Shown one piece after another: positions 40,678-48,327 of a stretch of DNA of 64,000 nt (position 1 is the stretch's first letter; every line of letters starts with the position of its first letter). The DNA is from Oscillospiraceae bacterium. GTDB lineage: Bacteria > Bacillota > Clostridia > Oscillospirales > Oscillospiraceae. Location: positions 1 through 64,000 of the forward strand of contig SVMM01000004.1 in assembly GCA_015067435.1 (NCBI GenBank), written 5' to 3'. The position numbers were made by a program, and so were the translations under genes. The notes below the pieces were generated by a model that was not told the origin of the DNA, did no database searches, and worked only from the letters and a program-made list of their open reading frames with translations.

Positions 40678-41037
40678 TTAAAATGTGCGCCAGCTTGTGT
40701 TCTCGCCGTCGAGCAGATAGCCGTCCGCATCGTGCACCATGCCGTTTTCCAGCATCCGCGCGTAGCGGTCGCCCGCCAGAGCCGCGCGATGGACCGCGGA
40801 CGCGCTCGAATAGTCCACCGCCGTGCCGGCTGCGCCGGAGCGCTGCGCCGCGTCCGCGTCGTTCTTTGTGGTGCGCGCGCTGCGCTGAACGGTGCCGCTC
40901 TCCATGGTGTCGGTCGCGGTAATGCCGTCGTTCGCGGCGGCGCCGCCCCGCAGCTCCACGCTGCCCTCGGCGCCGCACGCGGCAAGCGAGAGCGCGAGCG
41001 CCGCCGTCGCCGCCGTAACTGCAAGGAATCTTTTCAT
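40678..41037 (-). CDS. Small lipoprotein of unknown function
   Basis: A 119-residue secreted lipoprotein. A basic start (MKRF), a hydrophobic helix and lipobox LAAC (Cys about residue 21) are clear. The mature part is Ala/Asp/Thr-rich, low-complexity in the middle, and ends YARMLENGMVHDADGYLLDGEN. I do not recognise a family. GAGGAG precedes the ATG. Upstream (about 41075-41081, minus strand) CATACTA fits the SigF/SigG -10 pattern, but the -35 is poor, so sporulation control is only a suggestion. Confidence 0.7.
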   Translation of the reverse strand: MKRFLAVTAATAALALSLAACGAEGSVELRGGAAANDGITATDTMESGTVQRSARTTKNDADAAQRSGAAGTAVDYSSASAVHRAALAGDRYARMLENGMVHDADGYLLDGENTSWRTF

Positions 41038-41110
41038 CGTGAAATGCTCCTCACTCCGATTTGCGATACCCGACGATAGTATGCGCGGCCCACGGCGATT
41101 ATTTCGTGCA

Positions 41111-41146
41111 AAAAACTGGCGGGAACGTCAGTTCCCGCCAGTTTTT
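41111..41146 (-). terminator. Terminator of the bcd-etfB-etfA operon
   Basis: A perfect 16-bp stem (41111-41126 with 41131-41146, loop GTCA), A/T-run flanked, 17 bases after the etfA stop. Confidence 0.9.
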
Positions 41147-41162
41147 GATCGTTACGAAGCGA

Positions 41163-42341
41163 TTACTTCGCGGCCTTCGCGGCCTTGAACGCCTCGGTGA
41201 GCATCGGGGTGACCTTGAACAGGTCGCCGCAGATGCCGTAGTCCGCGATCTCGAAGATCGGCGCGTTCTCGTTCTTGTTCACCGCGATGATGCACTCGCT
41301 CTCGCTCATGCCGGCCTTGTGCTGGATGGAGCCGGAGATGCCCAGCGCGATGTAGACCTTCGGGTGGACGGTCTTGCCGGTCTGGCCGACCTGATGGTCC
41401 TGCGTCAGCCAGCCGCTGTCGATGGCGACACGGGAGCCGCCGACGACGCCGCCGAGCACCTCAGCCAGCTCCTCGGCCAGCTTGATGCCGCCCTCGACGT
41501 CCTTGCCGATGCCGCGGCCGACGGAGACGATGTAGTCCGCGCCGATCAGGTCGACGAGCTTCTTCGCCGCCTTGACGACCTCGACGACCTCGGTCGCGAT
41601 GTCGCTCGCCTCGAGCTTGACGTCATACTTCGTGAGCTTCACGCCGTCCGCCTTCGCCTGGTCGAACGGGTTCTTCTTCATAACGCCGGGACGCACCGTC
41701 GCCATGGCGGGACGGAAGCGCGGGCAGACGATGGAAGCCATCAGGTTGCCGCCGAACGCCGGACGGGTCATCTTCAAGCCCTTGGAGACGTCGTGGTCGA
41801 CCATGGCGCCGGTCTCGTTGTCCTTCAGCTTGATAACGCCCAGACCATTGATGCGCTCTTCGGGCAGGGTGGACGCCTTGCGCAGGAAGTCCTTGTAGTT
41901 CGGCATATCGACGTCGAGGTGCGTGCAGTCGGCGCAGAGGCCGGTGTGCAGACGCGCCGCGCAGCGCGGGCCGAGGTCGCGGCCGATGTTGGTCGCGGCG
42001 ATCAGGAACACCTCGGGCTTGAGCTCGGAAACGGCGTCGCAGATGACCTTCGCATAGGCGTCGGTCGTGTAGGTCTTGAGCAGGGGATGATCGCAGACGA
42101 TGACTTCATCCGCGCCGTAGCCGCCCAGTTCCTTGGCGATGCCCTCGATGTTGTCGCCCAGCAGCAGGCCGCAGAGCTTCACGCCCAGCTCGTCTGCGAG
42201 CTTGCGGCCCTCGGAGATCAGCTCGAAGCTGGTGGGCATCATCTTGCCCTCGCGCTGCTCGCAGAAAACCCAAACGTTCTTAAACTCCGCAATCTTGGAG
42301 CTGTCGAAATCCTTGTTGGCCAGTTCAACCTTCGTACGCAT
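41163..42341 (-). CDS. etfA: Electron transfer flavoprotein, alpha subunit
   Basis: Carries FAD and forms EtfAB with EtfB. With butyryl-CoA dehydrogenase this complex bifurcates electrons from NADH to crotonyl-CoA and ferredoxin in butyrate-forming Clostridia. The 392-residue protein has an N-terminal domain (KNVWVFCEQREGKMM) and the FAD-binding C-terminal domain with SVGRGIG, GSRVAIDSGW, QVGQTGKTVHPKVYIALGIS and SIQHKAGM. ATG 42341 follows AGGGGAG. It lies 19 bases after etfB. Confidence 0.96.
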   Translation of the reverse strand: MRTKVELANKDFDSSKIAEFKNVWVFCEQREGKMMPTSFELISEGRKLADELGVKLCGLLLGDNIEGIAKELGGYGADEVIVCDHPLLKTYTTDAYAKVICDAVSELKPEVFLIAATNIGRDLGPRCAARLHTGLCADCTHLDVDMPNYKDFLRKASTLPEERINGLGVIKLKDNETGAMVDHDVSKGLKMTRPAFGGNLMASIVCPRFRPAMATVRPGVMKKNPFDQAKADGVKLTKYDVKLEASDIATEVVEVVKAAKKLVDLIGADYIVSVGRGIGKDVEGGIKLAEELAEVLGGVVGGSRVAIDSGWLTQDHQVGQTGKTVHPKVYIALGISGSIQHKAGMSESECIIAVNKNENAPIFEIADYGICGDLFKVTPMLTEAFKAAKAAK

Positions 42342-42360
42342 TGTTCTCGCTCCCCTTTCC

Positions 42361-43161
42361 TTAAATGATGTGTTTCTCGGCAAGAATACCGGCGAGCTGC
42401 TCGCAGGTCTTCATGTCGTTGCCCTCGAGCATCTTGCCCGGTTCCTTCTGCGGGGGCGTGAAGGAGGTGAGGATGTTCGTCGGCGAGCCGCTCAGGCCGA
42501 TCGTGGACTTGTCGATCAGGGGATTGTCCTTGAGCGCGTTGTAGTCGAGCACGGTCATGGGCTTGGAATAAGCCTCGAAAATACCGGAAACGGACATGTA
42601 GCGCGGGGTGTTGAGCTCCTTGATGCAGGTGACCATGCAGGGAGTCTTCTCCTTGATCATCATGTAGCCGTCCTCCAGGACGCGCTTGACGGTCAGGGTG
42701 TCGCCGTCCTTATGGATCTCGGCGGCGTAGGTGATCTGCGGCAGATGCAGCTTTTCAGCGATCTGCGGGCCGACCTGCGCGGTGTCGCCGTCGATGGCCT
42801 GGCGGCCGCAGAAGATCAGGTCGTCGTCATCGATGCCGATGGTGTCGAGACCGGCGGCAATGATCTGGGAGGTGGCGTAAGTATCGGAACCGCCGAACTC
42901 GCGGCCGGAAATCAGATAGGACTCATCGCAGCCCATGGCCATCAGCTCGCGGAGCATGCCCTCTGCCGGGGGCGGGCCCATCGTGACGGCGACGACCTTG
43001 CAGCCGGTCTCGTCCTTGAGCTTGAGCGCGGCCTCGACGGCGTTCATGTCGTCGGGGTTGATGATGGTCTGCATGAGGGCACGGTTGAGGGTGCCGTCCG
43101 GATTCACGGCGAGTCTGCCGGAGGTATCGGGAACCTGCTTGACGCAAACAAGAATCTTCAT
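42361..43161 (-). CDS. etfB: Electron transfer flavoprotein, beta subunit
   Basis: A 266-residue partner of EtfA. In bifurcating forms it holds the second flavin. It opens MKILVCVKQVPDT, with NPDDMNAVEAALKLKDE, TMGPPPAEGMLRE, and the nucleotide-binding FCGRQAIDGDTAQVGPQIAE. The last residues are the usual recognition-loop and C-terminal arm. It is 19 bases after bcd and in one transcript with it. Confidence 0.96.
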   Translation of the reverse strand: MKILVCVKQVPDTSGRLAVNPDGTLNRALMQTIINPDDMNAVEAALKLKDETGCKVVAVTMGPPPAEGMLRELMAMGCDESYLISGREFGGSDTYATSQIIAAGLDTIGIDDDDLIFCGRQAIDGDTAQVGPQIAEKLHLPQITYAAEIHKDGDTLTVKRVLEDGYMMIKEKTPCMVTCIKELNTPRYMSVSGIFEAYSKPMTVLDYNALKDNPLIDKSTIGLSGSPTNILTSFTPPQKEPGKMLEGNDMKTCEQLAGILAEKHII

Positions 43162-43180
43162 CGTTTTTTCCCTCCCTATC

Positions 43181-44323
43181 TTAGTTCACACCGAGGTACT
43201 TGGCGATGACCATGCGCTGGACTTCGCTGGTGCCCTCGTAGATCTCCGTGATCTTCGCGTCGCGCATCATACGCTCGACGGGATACTCACGGGTGTAGCC
43301 GTAACCGCCGAACAGCTGCACGGCGCGGCGCGTGACATCGGACGCGGCCTCGGCGGCAAACAGCTTCGCCATGGAGGCGTCGCAGGAGTAATCCTCGTGG
43401 TTCTGCTTCTTCATCGCGGCGGCGTAGACCAGATACTGCGCGGCCTGCATCTTGCAATGCATGTCGGCAAGCTGGAACTGCGTGTTCTGGAACTGGGAGA
43501 GGCGGCGCTTGAACTGCACGCGCTCCTTCGTGTACTTAACGGCTTCCTCGATGGCGCCTTCGCCGAGGCCGAGCGCCTGAGAGGCGATGCCGATACGGCC
43601 GCCGTCGAGCGTCTTCATGGCGATCTTGAAGCCCTCGCCCTCCTTGCCGAGCAGGTTCTCCTTCGGGACGATGCAGTCCTCGAAGACGAGGTCGGTGGTG
43701 GAGGAGCCGCGGATACCCATCTTCTTCTCATGCTTGCCGCTGGAGAAGCCGGGGAAGCTGCGCTCGACAATGAACGCGCTGATGCCGTGGTTGCCCTTCT
43801 TCGGATCGGTCATCGCGAACACGACCAGCGTGTCGGCGACGGAGCCGTTGGTAATGAAGCACTTCGAGCCGTTGAGCACATAGTGGTCGCCGTCAAGCAC
43901 CGCAATGGTCTGCTGGCCGGAGGCGTCCGTACCGGCGTTCGGCTCGGTCAGGCCGAAGGCGCCGATCTTCTTGCCGGAAAGCAGGTCCGGCAGATATTTC
44001 TTCTTCTGTTCCTCGGTGCCGTTCTCGAAGATCGGCGCGCAGCACAGAGAAGTATGGGCCGAAACGATGACCGCGGTGGTGCCGCAGACCTTCGCCAGCT
44101 CCTCAACGCACATGGCGTAGCTCAGGACGTCGCCGCCCGCGCCGCCATATTCCTTGGGGAAGTAAATGCCCATCATGCCGAGCTTGGCCATCTTCTCGAC
44201 GGTCTCCATGGGGAAGCGCTCCTCCTCATCGATCTCCTCGGCTAAGGGCTTGACTTCGGTCTCCGCGAATTCGCGGTACATCTTTCGAGCCAGCTCATGC
44301 TCTTTGGACAGATGAAAATCCAT
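43181..44323 (-). CDS. bcd: Acyl-CoA dehydrogenase, butyryl-CoA dehydrogenase type
   Basis: Reduces crotonyl-CoA to butyryl-CoA with EtfAB. It has 380 residues and standard ACAD motifs: GAFGLTEPNAGTDASG (FAD/CoA loop), the strand FEDCIVPKENLLG, QFQLADMHCKMQAAQYLVY, QLFGGYGYTREYPVERMMRDAKI and the catalytic base Glu in EIYEGTSEVQ. ATG 44323 (MDFHLSKEHE) follows AAGGAG. It is first in bcd-etfB-etfA; crt, hbd and thl of the usual butyrate cluster are not adjacent. Confidence 0.95.
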   Translation of the reverse strand: MDFHLSKEHELARKMYREFAETEVKPLAEEIDEEERFPMETVEKMAKLGMMGIYFPKEYGGAGGDVLSYAMCVEELAKVCGTTAVIVSAHTSLCCAPIFENGTEEQKKKYLPDLLSGKKIGAFGLTEPNAGTDASGQQTIAVLDGDHYVLNGSKCFITNGSVADTLVVFAMTDPKKGNHGISAFIVERSFPGFSSGKHEKKMGIRGSSTTDLVFEDCIVPKENLLGKEGEGFKIAMKTLDGGRIGIASQALGLGEGAIEEAVKYTKERVQFKRRLSQFQNTQFQLADMHCKMQAAQYLVYAAAMKKQNHEDYSCDASMAKLFAAEAASDVTRRAVQLFGGYGYTREYPVERMMRDAKITEIYEGTSEVQRMVIAKYLGVN

Positions 44324-44395
44324 ACTCTTATGCTCCTTCACTGTAAATTTGGTTGGTTCGTCTTTTTTTTAACAAACCGGTTTCATGCATCTGTA

Positions 44396-44424
44396 ATTAT
44401 AATCACCGTCTTTGCGTTAAGCAA
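44396..44424 (-). promoter_or_regulatory. Promoter of bcd-etfB-etfA
   Basis: On the minus strand TTGCTT (44419-44424), 17 bases and TATAAT (44396-44401). A perfect 10-base palindrome AAACCGGTTT (44374-44383) just after the start point, next to a TTGTTAA half-site, could be an operator. Rex control is known for bcd operons in Clostridia, but no full Rex box is present. Confidence 0.65.
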
Positions 44425-44476
44425 GGAAAACCTCTTCCAATTTTGGAATTCATTCTTTTTGACAAATTTTTTTCAT

Positions 44477-44577
44477 GCGATTTGTGTCTTTTGCCCTTTT
44501 ATGAAAGATTGCCGTCATATTGCTCCGCATCTCTTGGGGCTGACGCAGGCGGAGACACAAAATCTTGCGTTTTTTTG
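44477..44577 (+). ncRNA. Candidate structured RNA ending in a terminator
   Basis: In the 362-base gap between bcd and nrdR, GCGATTTGTGTC (44477-44488) can pair with GACACAAAATCTTGC (44554-44568, small bulge), enclosing CTCCGC/GCGGAG (44523-44528 with 44549-44554). Seven T follow at once. A TTGACA (44459-44464) precedes it but no good -10 was found. It matches no RNA family I can name; it may be only a long terminator-like structure. Confidence 0.4.
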
Positions 44578-44617
44578 AAATTTTTTCAAATTATGTCTAC
44601 CATTTTGCAAAAAAGTA

Positions 44618-44626
44618 TGCTATGAT
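44618..44626 (+). promoter_or_regulatory. Extended -10 promoter of nrdR
   Basis: TGC-TATGAT (44618-44626) is an extended -10. No clear -35 stands 17 bases before it. It is 59 bases before nrdR. Confidence 0.5.
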
Positions 44627-44685
44627 ACGAAATTGATAGAAAACTGCCGACGCAGAAAAGAAAAATGAAGAAGAGGTGTCGCCCT

Positions 44686-45141
44686 ATGAAGTGCCCGTAT
44701 TGCGGCAACAGCGAAAGCAAGGTCGTCGATTCCCGTCCCGCCGAGGAGGGCAGCAGCATCCGCCGCCGCCGTGAGTGTCTGAGCTGCGCCAAGCGGTTCA
44801 CGACCTACGAGACGGTCGAGAGCCTGCCGATGATCGTGGTCAAGAAGGACGGGAGCCGCCAGAGCTTTGACCGCGAAAAGGTCACGGCGAGCATGATCCG
44901 CGCCTGCGAGAAGCGCCGCGTCTCCGTCGACGAGCTGGAAAAGCTCAGCGACGAGATCGAGCAGACGCTCCAGAACTCGCTGGAGCGCGAGATCACCAGC
45001 GACTATGTCGGCGAGCTGGTCATGAGCAAGCTCCGCCCCATCGACGAGGTCGCCTACGTGCGTTTCGCCTCGGTGCACCGCCACTTCCAGAACATCGACG
45101 ACTTCATGCACGAGCTTAACAAGCTCAAGGACGAGAAGTGA
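44686..45141 (+). CDS. nrdR: Transcriptional repressor NrdR
   Basis: ATP/dATP-sensing repressor of ribonucleotide reductase genes. The 151-residue length is canonical. MKCPYCG and [13 protein letters not shown] form the zinc ribbon, followed by the ATP-cone ([19 protein letters not shown], with [11 protein letters not shown] near the end). ATG 44686 follows GAAGAGG. The gene overlaps the SprT-like gene by GTGA, so the two are coupled. Confidence 0.97.
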   Translation: MKCPYCGNSESKVVDSRPAEEGSSIRRRRECLSCAKRFTTYETVESLPMIVVKKDGSRQSFDREKVTASMIRACEKRRVSVDELEKLSDEIEQTLQNSLEREITSDYVGELVMSKLRPIDEVAYVRFASVHRHFQNIDDFMHELNKLKDEK

Positions 45142-45665
45142 CGCTCCAGCGCACGCTCGACGACGTCCGCCGCGAATACGACCGGCTGGACGCGCTGTGC
45201 GGCGTGGACACCAGCGCGCTGGCGCTGCGCGTCTCGACCCGGGCGAAGAAGCGGCTGGGCAGCTGCAAATATGTGGGCAGCACCGTGGCGGGCGTCACGA
45301 TCTCCGACTTCGTGATGCGCGCGCCGGACGACGTGTTTTACGATACGATCCGCCACGAGTACGCCCACGCGCTGGTCAAGCTGCGCCGCCCGCGTGAGCG
45401 GCACGGGCACGACGCGCTGTGGAAAGCGGCGTGCGTCGAGGTCGGCTGCGCACCGCAGCGCTGCTGTGACCCCGCTCTTGCCCCCGCCGGCGCCCCCGTG
45501 CGTGAAGAGCCGTACCGCTATCAACTGCGCTGCCTCGTCTGCGGCAAGGCGTGGCGGTACAAACGGCAGACGAAGGTGCTGCGCCTTGTCGCGCGCGGCG
45601 GCTCGCGCCGCTGCACCTGCCCGTACTGCAAGGGGCACCGCTTCACCGCGGAAAACCTTATATAA
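45138..45665 (+). CDS. SprT-like zinc metalloprotein
   Basis: A 175-residue protein with [10 protein letters not shown] (HExxH) and a downstream [14 protein letters not shown], which matches the SprT/Spartan-like domain. A C-terminal zinc ribbon ([12 protein letters not shown] ... CTCPYCKG) completes the architecture. Bacterial members are presumed proteases and are not characterised in detail. The start is GTG 45138 overlapping the nrdR stop. A terminator follows at once. Confidence 0.85.
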   Translation: MTLQRTLDDVRREYDRLDALCGVDTSALALRVSTRAKKRLGSCKYVGSTVAGVTISDFVMRAPDDVFYDTIRHEYAHALVKLRRPRERHGHDALWKAACVEVGCAPQRCCDPALAPAGAPVREEPYRYQLRCLVCGKAWRYKRQTKVLRLVARGGSRRCTCPYCKGHRFTAENLI

Positions 45666-45669
45666 AGAT

Positions 45670-45710
45670 ACCGCGGCGGGTCGTACAACGGCCCGTCGCG
45701 GTCTTATAAT
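45670..45710. terminator. Terminator between SprT-like and DUF4363 genes
   Basis: A 13-bp stem (45670-45682 with 45690-45702, two G-U pairs) followed by CTTATAAT on the plus strand. The convergent DUF4363 gene ends inside it. Confidence 0.7.
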
Positions 45711-46084
45711 ACGTTTTTGAGCGTCAGCGCCTGCATCTCCGCCACAACGCGCAGCTGCGCGTCCAGCTGCGCGAGCGCGGCGCGGAACTCCACGCCCTCC
45801 CGCGCCGCCGCGTAGCTCTCCGCCTGCGCGAACAGCGCATCCGCCGCGTCCAGCTCATCGTGGGCGGTGACAAGGTGGTAGTACGGGTGTCGCGCCTCCC
45901 ACGCCCCGCGCACCGCGGCGGCCGTCCGCGCCGCCGCGTCCCAGTCGCCGCGCGCCGACGCCTCCGCCGCCTTGGAGAGCGCGTCGCGCCACGGTTCTAT
46001 ATCCCGCCGCAGCGCCGCCGCGTTCCACAGCGACAGGGCGAGCAGCAGCGCCAGCAGCGCCGCCGGAATGGCAAAATACTTCAC
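45704..46084 (-). CDS. DUF4363 family membrane-anchored protein
   Basis: A 126-residue protein with one N-terminal membrane helix (YFAIPAALLALLLALSLW) and a helical extracytoplasmic part rich in Ala, with HPYYHLVTAHDELDAADALFAQAE. This matches the small DUF4363 proteins that usually sit next to DUF421 genes, as here. The start is GTG 46084, with GGAAGGAGGG seven bases before and GTGA overlap with the DUF421 stop. An ATG 24 bases upstream has no ribosome site. Function is unknown. Confidence 0.75.
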   Translation of the reverse strand: MKYFAIPAALLALLLALSLWNAAALRRDIEPWRDALSKAAEASARGDWDAAARTAAAVRGAWEARHPYYHLVTAHDELDAADALFAQAESYAAAREGVEFRAALAQLDAQLRVVAEMQALTLKNVL

Positions 46085-46764
46085 CGCGCGCCCTCCTTCC
46101 CCACGCACAGCACCTTTCCCGCGCCGTCGAGCGTCAGCAGCAGCACCTCATGGGCGTCGCGGAAGCCGTGGGCGCGCAGCGTTCGGCCCAGCCACGCCTC
46201 GTCGAGCCCCCGCGCGCGCAGTGTGCCGCGCAGCACGCGCCCGTCGTTGACAAGGATCGCGGGCAGCTGCACGTCGTCGCGGACACTCCTGCCCAGTTGG
46301 CGGGGCGTCGCGGGCGCGTCATCCGCGCGCAGCAGCACCGAAAGCCGCCCGTTGGTCTCCAGCACGGCGTATTTGACGGTTGCGAGGTCGGTCACGCCCT
46401 GCGCGCGCAGCTCCTCGATCAGCTCGTCGACGGTGAAGCGGTTGCGGCGCAGCGCGTCCTGCCGGATGACGCCGTCGTCGATGAGCACCGTCTCGCTGCC
46501 GCACACGAGCCGCCGGAAGCGGATGCTGCGCATGGATAAAAACGAGAGCAGCATCGAGAGCGACAGCAGCGTCACGATCGGCACCACGCCGTTCAAAAGC
46601 GGGATGCCGAAGTCCTGCATCGGCACGGCGGCAAGGTCGGAGACGAGCAGCATAAGCACCAGCTCGATCGGCTCCAGCTCCCCGATCTGGCGCTTCCCCA
46701 GCGCGCGGATGCCGACGATGAGGGTAATATATAATAGTATGGTGCGCAGAAAAGCAGTCGCCAT
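46081..46764 (-). CDS. DUF421 (YetF-like) membrane protein
   Basis: A 227-residue protein with three N-terminal helices and conserved GIRALGKRQIGELEPIELVLMLL, then two soluble repeats (VLIDDGVIRQDALRRNRFTVDEL; AILVNDGRVLRGTLRARGL). In Bacillus YetF-type proteins are spore-related or of unknown function. AAGGGGGG precedes ATG 46764. It is coupled to the DUF4363 gene; the pair probably works together in the membrane. Confidence 0.88.
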   Translation of the reverse strand: MATAFLRTILLYITLIVGIRALGKRQIGELEPIELVLMLLVSDLAAVPMQDFGIPLLNGVVPIVTLLSLSMLLSFLSMRSIRFRRLVCGSETVLIDDGVIRQDALRRNRFTVDELIEELRAQGVTDLATVKYAVLETNGRLSVLLRADDAPATPRQLGRSVRDDVQLPAILVNDGRVLRGTLRARGLDEAWLGRTLRAHGFRDAHEVLLLTLDGAGKVLCVGKEGAR

Positions 46765-46828
46765 GGCGCAGCCCCCCTTTTGTGGAAGTTTGCCCCATGG
46801 CGCACAAAACTATGCCGGATTTTGAAGA

Positions 46829-46847
46829 GCGCCCCGCAGTGGGGCGC
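46829..46847 (-). terminator. Hairpin after the phosphodiesterase gene
   Basis: GCGCCCC (46829-46835) pairs with GGGGCGC (46841-46847). On the minus strand it is followed by TCTTCAAAAT, a weak T-run, so this is a moderate terminator. Confidence 0.5.
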
Positions 46848-46856
46848 CCCTGTGTC

Positions 46857-47330
46857 TTATTTCAGCTCCTGTACGGCGGGATAGAACTTCCCGTCGCCGA
46901 CGGTCAGCGTGCCGTAGGTCGGGCGGTAGCCGCCGATGCTGCCGGGGTTGAGCATGACGACGCCGCGGCGGATGTCGACAAAGGGCCGGTGCGTGTGCCC
47001 GAACAGCACCGCGTCCGCGCCGCGCTCCAGCGCCGCGCGCAGCACCATGCCGAGGTCGCTCTTGACGCCCAGCGTGTGCCCGTGGCACAGCAGCACGCGC
47101 TTGTCGCCCAGCAGGATCAGCCGCTCGGCCGCCTCGCTGCGGCGATAGTCGCAGTTGCCCGGCACCTTCTCCATCGGCAGCTCCGGGAACCGCTCCGCGA
47201 GCAGCTCCGCGTCGCGCCAGCCGTCGCCGAGGTGCAGCAGCATCCGCGGGTGCACCAGCTCGATCGCGCGGCGCATATTGTCCACGTTGCCGTGGGAGTC
47301 GGATACAACCAAAATCGTCCACTCGTTCAT
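46857..47330 (-). CDS. YfcE/MJ0936-type metallophosphodiesterase
   Basis: A 157-residue calcineurin-like phosphoesterase. Metal motifs are VVSDSHGN (DxH), LLHLGDGWRDAE (GD), VPGNCDY (GNCD), CHGHTLG and LFGHTHRP (GHxH). YfcE relatives cleave phosphodiesters, often Mn-dependent; the natural substrate is not known. The start is ATG 47330, overlapping the stop of the upstream membrane-protein gene (ATGA). Confidence 0.9.
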   Translation of the reverse strand: MNEWTILVVSDSHGNVDNMRRAIELVHPRMLLHLGDGWRDAELLAERFPELPMEKVPGNCDYRRSEAAERLILLGDKRVLLCHGHTLGVKSDLGMVLRAALERGADAVLFGHTHRPFVDIRRGVVMLNPGSIGGYRPTYGTLTVGDGKFYPAVQELK

Positions 47331-47824
47331 AGCAAAGCCGTCACTCCGTATGTAAGGCCGGTGATGATGACGCCCGCGATCACGACGCCCACGAAGATGA
47401 CGGGCACGGCGTTTTTCAGCCGCAGGTCGAGCAGCGCCGCGACCAGCGAGCCCGTCCACGCGCCGGTGCCCGGCAGGGGGATCGCGACGAACAGCAGCAG
47501 GCCCCATGCCTCGTAGCGCACAAGGTTCTTGTTCTCGATCTTGGCGTAGGTCCGCTCCTCCAGCCGGTCGATCATTCCGCCGAGCTTGGGGATATGGACG
47601 CGGATCCACTTGAAGATCTGCCGGATGAACAGGATCACGAACGGCACGGGGATCATGTTGCCCAGCACGCCCGCCAGCAGCGCCAGCGGAATGGGCAGTC
47701 CCATGGCGACGCCCGCCGGAACGCCGACGCGCAGCTCCGCCACCGGGATCATGGAGATAAGCATGGTGAGCAGGAATTCCCCCGCCGCCGTGGCATGGAG
47801 CCATTGTGACAACGCCTGAACCAT
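47327..47824 (-). CDS. Small multidrug-export-like membrane protein (COG2426)
   Basis: A 165-residue protein with four to five helices. LLTMLISMIPVAELRVGVPAG, LGNMIPVPFVILF and FVAIPLPGTGAWTGSLVAALL are the usual signatures of the COG2426 'small multi-drug export' family; the transport role is annotated rather than proven. ATG 47824 follows GAGG; a TTG two codons upstream is possible. It is coupled to the phosphodiesterase. Confidence 0.85.
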   Translation of the reverse strand: MVQALSQWLHATAAGEFLLTMLISMIPVAELRVGVPAGVAMGLPIPLALLAGVLGNMIPVPFVILFIRQIFKWIRVHIPKLGGMIDRLEERTYAKIENKNLVRYEAWGLLLFVAIPLPGTGAWTGSLVAALLDLRLKNAVPVIFVGVVIAGVIITGLTYGVTALL

Positions 47825-47869
47825 GGGCAAGCAACCTCATTTTTTCGGTATTCGTCAAAATTCTCGAAT

Positions 47870-47898
47870 ATTATACAGCAATTGCGGCGAAAGCACAA
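47870..47898 (-). promoter_or_regulatory. Promoter of the COG2426/phosphodiesterase pair
   Basis: On the minus strand TTGTGC (47893-47898), 17 bases and TATAAT (47870-47875). The -35 lies in the loop of the hairpin at 47879-47914. Confidence 0.6.
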
Positions 47899-47914
47899 GC
47901 CTTCGCCGCAATTG
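47879..47914. terminator. Hairpin between the mini-protein gene and COG2426 gene
   Basis: A perfect 13-bp stem (47879-47891 with 47902-47914, loop of ten). The minus-strand mini-protein transcript would meet it 24 bases after its stop; the better T-run lies on the plus strand. Confidence 0.55.
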
Positions 47915-47937
47915 TTTTGGCATTTTCCGGATTCGGT

Positions 47938-48042
47938 TCAGCGGTTGTCCTGCTTCTGCTGGTTTTTGTTGTCCTGCTTCTGCTCGTTCTGGGTATTGTT
48001 CCGGTTCTGGTTGTTCTGATTGTTGTTCTGGTTGTTTTTCAC
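47938..48042 (-). CDS. 34-residue Asn/Gln-rich mini-protein
   Basis: GTG 48042 is preceded at eight bases by AAAGGAGG (48051-48058), a near-perfect ribosome site. The 34-residue product is made almost only of Asn, Gln, Lys, Arg and Asp (KNNQNNNQNNQNRNN, then a Gln/Lys/Asp tail). The ribosome site and the abrupt low-complexity composition argue that it is translated. I know no family for it; it is soluble, basic and probably disordered. A spore or stress role as in other N/Q-rich small proteins is speculation. Confidence 0.6.
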   Translation of the reverse strand: MKNNQNNNQNNQNRNNTQNEQKQDNKNQQKQDNR

Positions 48043-48127
48043 GGTGCAAACCTCCTTTCCGGCGTTCTGCTCAAAGGGTAGTATGGCCGCGCGGAGGAAA
48101 TTTATGCGGAAAATCTCACAAAAAGGC

Positions 48128-48156
48128 TTGACAAAGGAAAAACGCCGTGGTAACAT
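48128..48156 (+). promoter_or_regulatory. Promoter of infC-rpmI-rplT
   Basis: TTGACA (48128-48133), 17 bases and TAACAT (48151-48156). Confidence 0.75.
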
Positions 48157-48162
48157 ACCCCC

Positions 48163-48327
48163 GCAAAACAAAGAAGGACGGCGCATCCGTTCTCACCCCC
48201 AGCGAAGCGAAGGGGTCAATCAGGAGCAGGGAAGCCCGCTTGCGGGCGTTCCGGCGCTGTTTGTTGCGGGTGCGGTTTGCGCATCCGCCTTTTGTTTGCT
48301 TAAATCCATTTTTGGGGGTGCTTCGGT
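48163..48327 (+). promoter_or_regulatory. infC leader with attenuator (L20-type leader)
   Basis: About 165 bases of leader. GCGGGTGCG (48266-48274) pairs with CGCATCCGC (48280-48288), then CTTTTGTTT: an intrinsic terminator. The 3' arm sequence GCGCATCCG also occurs upstream at 48181-48189, so that copy can compete for the 5' arm and form an antiterminator. In Firmicutes this operon is controlled by L20 binding to such a leader; the operon encodes L20 here too. Confidence 0.65.

Noticed and set aside
40574..40690. T-box before thrS
   Set aside because: No specifier stem or TGGNACC core, and the promoter is only about 33 bases from the start codon.
44371..44401. Full Rex operator before bcd
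   Set aside because: Only a TTGTTAA half-site and an AAACCGGTTT palindrome are present; the second half-site is missing.
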